From assembly GCA_905372035.1 (NCBI GenBank), contig CAJPNN010000010.1, forward strand, positions 1 to 37,117: DNA of 37,117 bases, read 5' to 3'. The stretch's first letter is position 1, and each line of letters opens with the position of its first letter. The notes beneath the pieces were generated by a model, which was given only the letters and a program-made list of their open reading frames with translations, ran no database searches and was not told where the DNA came from. This DNA comes from Bacillota bacterium (GTDB taxonomy: Bacteria > Bacillota > Clostridia > Peptostreptococcales > Anaerovoracaceae). Positions 33,421 through 37,117 of this stretch are shown here, in pieces. A program made the position numbers and the translations under genes.

Positions 33421-34263
33421 TTATTTTATAACTCGTTTTATCGCATACGGTATGTATTCTATAATGTCGCTCGCTATCATACCGTACTCCCCTTTTTCTT
33501 CAGCAGCCATATCTCCCGCCATCCCGTGAAGGTAAACTCCAAAAGCCGCCGATTTTTCCGGAGATAATCCCTGTGCACAAAGTGCTCCTATCATGCCTGA
33601 AAGCACATCTCCGCTTCCACCCGTAGCCATCCCCGGATTACCTGTGGTGTTTACATATATGTCTCCATCAGAATTTGCAATTACCGTACCTGCTCCTTTA
33701 AGAACTGTTACCGCACCGAGATTTGCAGCTAAAATGGTGGCACATTCCATTCTTGCGGCACTTATATCCTCTCTACTGCATTTCAAAAGCCTCGCCGCTT
33801 CTCCTTCATGCGGAGTTATGATAAGCTTAGCCTTTCTCGGAAAGCTGCTGTCAAACAGTAAATCTCCCATAATGTTCAAACCGTCGGCATCAAGAACTAT
33901 AGTCCCCTCATATTCCATCATAAGATTTACTATTAAGATTTTATTATCTTCATCTGATCCTATCCCCGGACCTATAACGACTGCATCACTTTTCAATGCT
34001 TTTTTATATGTTTCCTGCAGCATACAGCACATCGCTTCAGGTATACTTATCTGTGCTATAGGAAAATGCTGTGGAGAAACAGCCATAGTTACAAGACCTG
34101 CGCCCGTCCTGAGCGCCGCTTTTGCACAAAGACAGGCAGCCCCCATCATTCCGGTTGAGCCTGCCCGTATAATAACCTTTCCGAAATCTCCTTTATGCGT
34201 ATTCTTTGCTCTTTTATCGAGAATAACTCTCAAAGGTTTTTCTGTCAAAATTATGTCTTTCAA
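33421..34263 (-). CDS. nnrD: ADP/ATP-dependent NAD(P)H-hydrate dehydratase
   Basis: This repair enzyme converts hydrated NAD(P)HX back to NAD(P)H. It has the ribokinase-like fold with HKGDFGKVIIRAGSTGMMGAACL near the N terminus, LIITPHEGEAARLL, TVLKGAGTVIA, and the nucleotide-binding GNPGMATGGSGDVLSGMIGAL (in two parts). The epimerase half (NnrE) that is fused in many bacteria is absent and not in the window. I favour a TTG at 34263 because AAGGTG lies 6 bases upstream; an in-frame ATG at 34284 lacks a ribosome binding site and would add seven residues. Confidence 0.92.
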   Translation of the reverse strand: MKDIILTEKPLRVILDKRAKNTHKGDFGKVIIRAGSTGMMGAACLCAKAALRTGAGLVTMAVSPQHFPIAQISIPEAMCCMLQETYKKALKSDAVVIGPGIGSDEDNKILIVNLMMEYEGTIVLDADGLNIMGDLLFDSSFPRKAKLIITPHEGEAARLLKCSREDISAARMECATILAANLGAVTVLKGAGTVIANSDGDIYVNTTGNPGMATGGSGDVLSGMIGALCAQGLSPEKSAAFGVYLHGMAGDMAAEEKGEYGMIASDIIEYIPYAIKRVIK

Positions 34264-34354
34264 AATAAACACCTTCTTTGTCATAAAGTCAAAATATCGT
34301 ACACTATATAAAAAACTGTTTTTAAATGAGTTTCTTTCTGCAAATCTCCTTATT

Positions 34355-35728
34355 TTACAGATTTAATATCGCTGTCGCAAGCAGAAAATATGTAACGACA
34401 GAAACCATATCCGTAAGTGATGAAATCATCGGACTTGCCACAAGTGCAGGGTCGATTCCGACACGTTTGGCAATCATAGGGAGCATGCTCCCTATAGACT
34501 TGGCCGCAATAACGATTACAAGCATCGATACGCTGACCGTCATCGCAATCAAAGCACTTTGACCGTCAAACCAATATATCCTTGCAAAATTGAGCGCACT
34601 CAAACTTATACCTATAATAGTACTGATCCTTATTTCTTTCCATAACACTCTGAAAGCATCGGAAAGCTCTATCTCATCAAGCGCCATTCCGCGTATAACA
34701 AGAGTTGCCGATTGAGAGCCTGAATTTCCGCCCGTTCCCATAAGCATAGGCATATATGTCACGAGTGCTATTACGTTTGAAAGCACATTTTCAAAATTTT
34801 GTATTATGCCCCCGGTTATCATGTATGAACACATGAGTAAAAATAACCACGGCATCCTGTTTTTAACATGTTTCCATACGCTTATATCCAGATATTCCTG
34901 ATCCGACGAGTCAATTACTCCCGCCATTCTTTCAAAGTCCTCCGTAACCTCTTCATCAATTACGTCAAGTATATCATCTATCGTTATGATACCTACCAGT
35001 CTACCTTCTTTATCTACTACCGGCATAGCCAAAAAACCGTATTTTTTAAACAATTCGGAAACATCTTCCTGATCGTCATAAACGTTTACATATATCATAT
35101 CTTCTCGCATGACGTTTAATATAAGTTCTTCTTTTTCTGAAACAACAAGAGTTCTTAACGAAACTATACCCCGGAGTTTTCTTTCATTATCCTTAACATA
35201 ACACGTATAAACGGTTTCACTGTCCATTCCTACACTCTTTATATGTGAAAGAGCCTCACTCACAGTCATATCCTTTCTGAGACTGATATAATCTATAGTC
35301 ATAAGGCTTCCGGCGGAATTTTCCGGATAATTTAAAAATGTGTTTATAAGCTTTCTTTCACCTTTCGGTGTCTTTTCCAAAATCTTGTCGACTATATTTG
35401 CAGGAAGTTCTTCAAGCACATCGATCATGTCATCAAAACTCAATTCTTCGATTATATGCCCGACTTCTTTATCTGTTATAACGTTTATTATATTTACCTG
35501 ATCTTCAACCGGAAGATATGAAAAAACCTCGACAGATATGTCTTTTGGAAGCATCCTGTACATGACAACCGCCTTTTCAATGCTTATTTCATCTATTATC
35601 TCCTCTATGATTTCCGCTATATCGACCGCATTATTTTCAAGAACCAGTTTCTTTGCATCCTGATATTTCTTGTCTTTGAGATATTCAATTATTTCATCTG
35701 TACGTACTTCTATCTTTTCGTTGTCCAT
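34355..35728 (-). CDS. mgtE: Magnesium transporter MgtE
   Basis: This is 457 residues with the full MgtE layout: N-terminal superhelical domain (about 1-130), two CBS domains (about 135-260, with VGMDSETVYTCYV and FLAMPVVDKEGRLVGIITIDDILDVI), a connecting helix, and five transmembrane helices (about 285-455). The channel signature MLMGTGGNSGSQSATLVIRG and the Mg-site region TDMVSVVTYFLLATAIL are present. The cytoplasmic domains close the channel when Mg is plentiful. GAGGAGG lies 6 bases before the ATG. The long leader upstream may regulate it. Confidence 0.96.
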   Translation of the reverse strand: MDNEKIEVRTDEIIEYLKDKKYQDAKKLVLENNAVDIAEIIEEIIDEISIEKAVVMYRMLPKDISVEVFSYLPVEDQVNIINVITDKEVGHIIEELSFDDMIDVLEELPANIVDKILEKTPKGERKLINTFLNYPENSAGSLMTIDYISLRKDMTVSEALSHIKSVGMDSETVYTCYVKDNERKLRGIVSLRTLVVSEKEELILNVMREDMIYVNVYDDQEDVSELFKKYGFLAMPVVDKEGRLVGIITIDDILDVIDEEVTEDFERMAGVIDSSDQEYLDISVWKHVKNRMPWLFLLMCSYMITGGIIQNFENVLSNVIALVTYMPMLMGTGGNSGSQSATLVIRGMALDEIELSDAFRVLWKEIRISTIIGISLSALNFARIYWFDGQSALIAMTVSVSMLVIVIAAKSIGSMLPMIAKRVGIDPALVASPMISSLTDMVSVVTYFLLATAILNL

Positions 35729-35741
35729 ATTACCTCCTCAC

Positions 35742-35817
35742 GGGCAAAAGAACCACGAAACAAAATATACCGATGACTTTAAATTTTATGATATACGTTC
35801 AGTGAAAGCTTTTGCCC
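35742..35817 (-). promoter_or_regulatory. Long-range stem in the mgtE leader
   Basis: In the transcript GGGCAAAAG (35817-35809) pairs perfectly with CTTTTGCCC (35750-35742), enclosing about 58 bases. It ends just before the mgtE ribosome binding site GAGGAGG. The sequence does not look like the M-box riboswitch. The 5' arm lies inside the possible leader peptide frame, so translation of that frame would open the stem. Confidence 0.45.
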
Positions 35818-35868
35818 TTTATATTTTTTTATTTCAAGCCCGATCATCCGCTTGGGTCCGTTATCCAT
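35779..35868 (-). CDS. Possible 29-residue leader peptide of mgtE
   Basis: An ATG at 35868, preceded by GGAAGTGGAAG, opens a 29-codon frame (MDNGPKRMIGLEIKKYKGQK, then LSLNVYHKI). It ends about 50 bases before the mgtE start. The product is basic and has no membrane segment. Leader peptides control Mg transporter genes in other bacteria, but this one has only one Pro and no known relatives that I recall. Confidence 0.35.
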   Translation of the reverse strand: MDNGPKRMIGLEIKKYKGQKLSLNVYHKI

Positions 35869-35900
35869 CTTGCTTCCACTTCCTTTCGTTACTATAATTA

Positions 35901-36088
35901 TACATATTGATAAGCTGAGTTATATTTGATCGCATTTATGCAAAATCCATATGATATACAGGTTAAAATACCTGCAATACCGGAACTGAATTTCTCCGAT
36001 ATCATATCGATATATTAAAATTATAATATGTTTTATTTTTGCTTACATCCGTTTAAAATTATACTCTAAAATCTCTTGTTTTTCAATC
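35901..36088. other. AT-rich gene-free region upstream of mgtE
   Basis: This should contain the mgtE promoter. Several TATAAT-like boxes exist on the minus strand (for example TATAAT near 35902-35907), but none has a convincing -35 box at the right distance. A short hairpin (CAGGT with ACCTG) lies near 35958-35973. No gene is supported. Confidence 0.4.
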
Positions 36089-36121
36089 AAAAAAAGCTCC
36101 GTGTCAAAATAATCACAGAGC
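36089..36121 (-). terminator. Terminator after the stalk-domain gene
   Basis: On the minus strand GCTCTGTG and CACGGAGC pair over 8 positions (one T-G) with a 10-nt loop and are followed by seven T. It lies about 110 bases beyond the stop of the gene at 36232-36906. Confidence 0.8.
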
Positions 36122-36166
36122 AGTTTATTATCCCGGTATCACAAAAGAATCCAATTGTTTTGAACA

Positions 36167-36252
36167 CTACTGAATACAGATATCAACGAGCTATGCTGCG
36201 GATATTGATGCCTCTATAACTTCAAGTTCCTCTATTGAATACAGATATCAAC
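36167..36252 (-). repeat. Direct repeat of the 3' end of the stalk-domain gene
   Basis: A 21-base unit ending in GAATACAGATATCAAC on the plus strand occurs at 36232-36252 and, with one mismatch, at 36167-36187. The first covers the last codons and stop of the gene (VDICIQ-stop). The second is a copy 65 bases downstream that also reads VDICIQ-stop. Confidence 0.7.
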
Positions 36253-36906
36253 AAAATATGGCTGTATAATTTTTTTAAATTCATCTACAAGGACATATTG
36301 TCTCCCCGATCTTGTCACGACATGTATAAGTTCCTCTTTCTCACTTGCATCATTTTTAATGACAAAATAATTTCTTTCCTTATTATCGACCTTAAACGAA
36401 TAGCTGTATCCCGATCCATATTTATATTTATCATATATTCCCGTTATTTCAACTGCCAACTTCTGCTCTCCTATTTCAGACTTTTCCACTTCATTTTCAT
36501 AAACGTTAATTCTGTCGGTATATATAAATGTAGGGTTTGTAATATTTATTCCTACGGGTTTCGCCCCTCCGTAAGTAAGACTGTGAATCGGCACCCATTC
36601 TACTTTCATGTTCAACTTTTCGCAAAACTCCCTTAACGGAACATACAATTTATTATTCTTTGATATTGTTTCCTTTAATTTTATTTCCTTATTATTGATA
36701 TGTATCCCCCATGAATCCGGCTTTGCACTCCCGTTATTTTTAGCTTTTGCCATAAGCGGATGCTGAATCAACAAACATAACAGCAGAGAAATAACTACAA
36801 TAAAAACAATTTTTTTATCATATGTTTTTATAAAATTTATCAAATTCGTCTTATTCTCCGGTTTCTCCGATAATTTGCGATTCATATTATTGTCATATAT
36901 TTTCAT
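36232..36906 (-). CDS. Membrane-anchored stalk-domain (copper amine oxidase N-like) protein
   Basis: This is 224 residues: a cytoplasmic N terminus of about 35 residues, one membrane segment (IVFIVVISLLLCLLIQHPLM), and an extracellular part. That part contains a stalk domain of the copper amine oxidase N-terminal type (IHINNKEIKLKETISKNNKL, then YVPLREFCEKLNMKVEWVP), which is common in secreted clostridial proteins and has no enzyme activity of its own. The C-terminal 100 residues are not recognised. I chose the ATG at 36906 because GGGAGG lies 7 bases upstream; the longer frame begins inside the leader. Confidence 0.82.
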   Translation of the reverse strand: MKIYDNNMNRKLSEKPENKTNLINFIKTYDKKIVFIVVISLLLCLLIQHPLMAKAKNNGSAKPDSWGIHINNKEIKLKETISKNNKLYVPLREFCEKLNMKVEWVPIHSLTYGGAKPVGINITNPTFIYTDRINVYENEVEKSEIGEQKLAVEITGIYDKYKYGSGYSYSFKVDNKERNYFVIKNDASEKEELIHVVTRSGRQYVLVDEFKKIIQPYFVDICIQ

Positions 36907-36932
36907 AATAACACCTCCCATTTTATTATAAG

Positions 36933-36961
36933 AAAGTATCACAAAACTGTATTCGTGTCAA
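36933..36961 (-). promoter_or_regulatory. Possible promoter of the stalk-domain gene
   Basis: On the minus strand a consensus TTGACA (36961-36956) is followed after 17 bases by TACTTT (36938-36933), a weak -10 box. It lies directly after the tuf terminator. Confidence 0.4.
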
Positions 36962-36990
36962 TAAAACAAGAGGGAGACTTTGCTCCCTCT
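36961..36990 (-). terminator. Terminator of tuf
   Basis: On the minus strand AGAGGGAG and CTCCCTCT form an 8-bp stem with a 6-nt loop followed by TGTTTTAT, about 80 bases after the tuf stop. Confidence 0.75.
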
Positions 36991-37067
36991 CCAATCCAAT
37001 ATTCAGTCAACTGTCAATCTTCGTGTTCAAAAATAATATAACAGCTGTCGCCAATTCCAATCGAGAA

Positions 37068-37117
37068 TTATTCGATTATCTCCGTTACTACTCCGGAACC
37101 TACCGTTCTTCCACCTT
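37068..37117 (-). CDS. tuf: Elongation factor Tu, C-terminal end (rest outside window)
   Basis: The last 15 codons read GGRTVGSGVVTEIIE-stop, which is the nearly invariant C terminus of EF-Tu, the GTPase that delivers aminoacyl-tRNA to the ribosome. The rest of the gene lies beyond the right edge. A terminator follows, so the genes to its left are not read from the tuf promoter except by read-through. Confidence 0.93.
   Translation of the reverse strand, partial: GGRTVGSGVVTEIIE

Noticed and set aside
35729..36088. M-box magnesium riboswitch upstream of mgtE
   Set aside because: The long leader invited this, but none of the conserved M-box segments I know could be found on the minus strand.
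1..37117. Insertion sequences, prophage or integrative element genes
   Set aside because: No transposase, integrase, terminal inverted repeats or phage structural genes were recognised. The accessory genes at 8-16 kb carry no visible mobility functions.

Overview
The window is a 37 kb chromosomal segment of a low-GC, anaerobic, Gram-positive bacterium, most likely a member of the Clostridia/Tissierellia. Three things suggest this: AT-rich DNA with strong AGGAGG-type ribosome binding sites; a complete set of [FeFe]-hydrogenase maturases (HydE, HydF, HydG); and a CsaB/TagA/DUF5693 cell-envelope cluster. No hydrogenase structural gene, rRNA or tRNA gene, CRISPR array or insertion sequence was seen.

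Left part (1-8.1 kb): the tail of an unrecognised gene; a minus-strand operon for a sodium:solute symporter with a small membrane partner and a soluble protein of unknown function; a candidate small RNA with C-rich unpaired segments (about 2926-3022); a plus-strand operon of an RNase H-like nuclease, a metallophosphoesterase, ProA and a small membrane protein; then miaB on the minus strand.

Accessory part (8.1-16.6 kb): a tandem duplication of a locus encoding a secreted protein plus a four-helix membrane protein. The second copy carries an amidase (Amidase_6-like) domain that the first copy has lost. Next come a DinJ/YafQ-type toxin-antitoxin pair, a threonine ammonia-lyase, a second sodium:solute symporter, a YerC/TrpR-like regulator, and a type III (ToxIN-like) toxin-antitoxin locus on the minus strand. 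Its antitoxin RNA has two repeats that show a compensatory base-pair change supporting a pseudoknot. Its toxin gene is broken by one extra A in a run of seven.

Core part (16.6-33.3 kb): a long, tightly packed minus-strand series. In transcription order it runs secreted protein, DUF5693 membrane protein, CsaB, TagA-type glycosyltransferase, split transketolase (N then C subunit), a ParA/MinD-like protein with a degenerate P-loop, FtsE, FtsX, an EnvC-like M23 protein, RecJ, an S41 protease, HydE, HydG and HydF. It joins envelope polymer synthesis and attachment, control of wall hydrolysis at division, DNA repair and hydrogenase cofactor assembly.

Right part (33.4-37.1 kb): NAD(P)HX dehydratase, the magnesium transporter MgtE with a long leader that holds a possible leader peptide, a membrane-anchored stalk-domain protein, and the last codons of tuf (EF-Tu) with its terminator. 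All assignments come from reading the sequence and from remembered family motifs; no database search was run.
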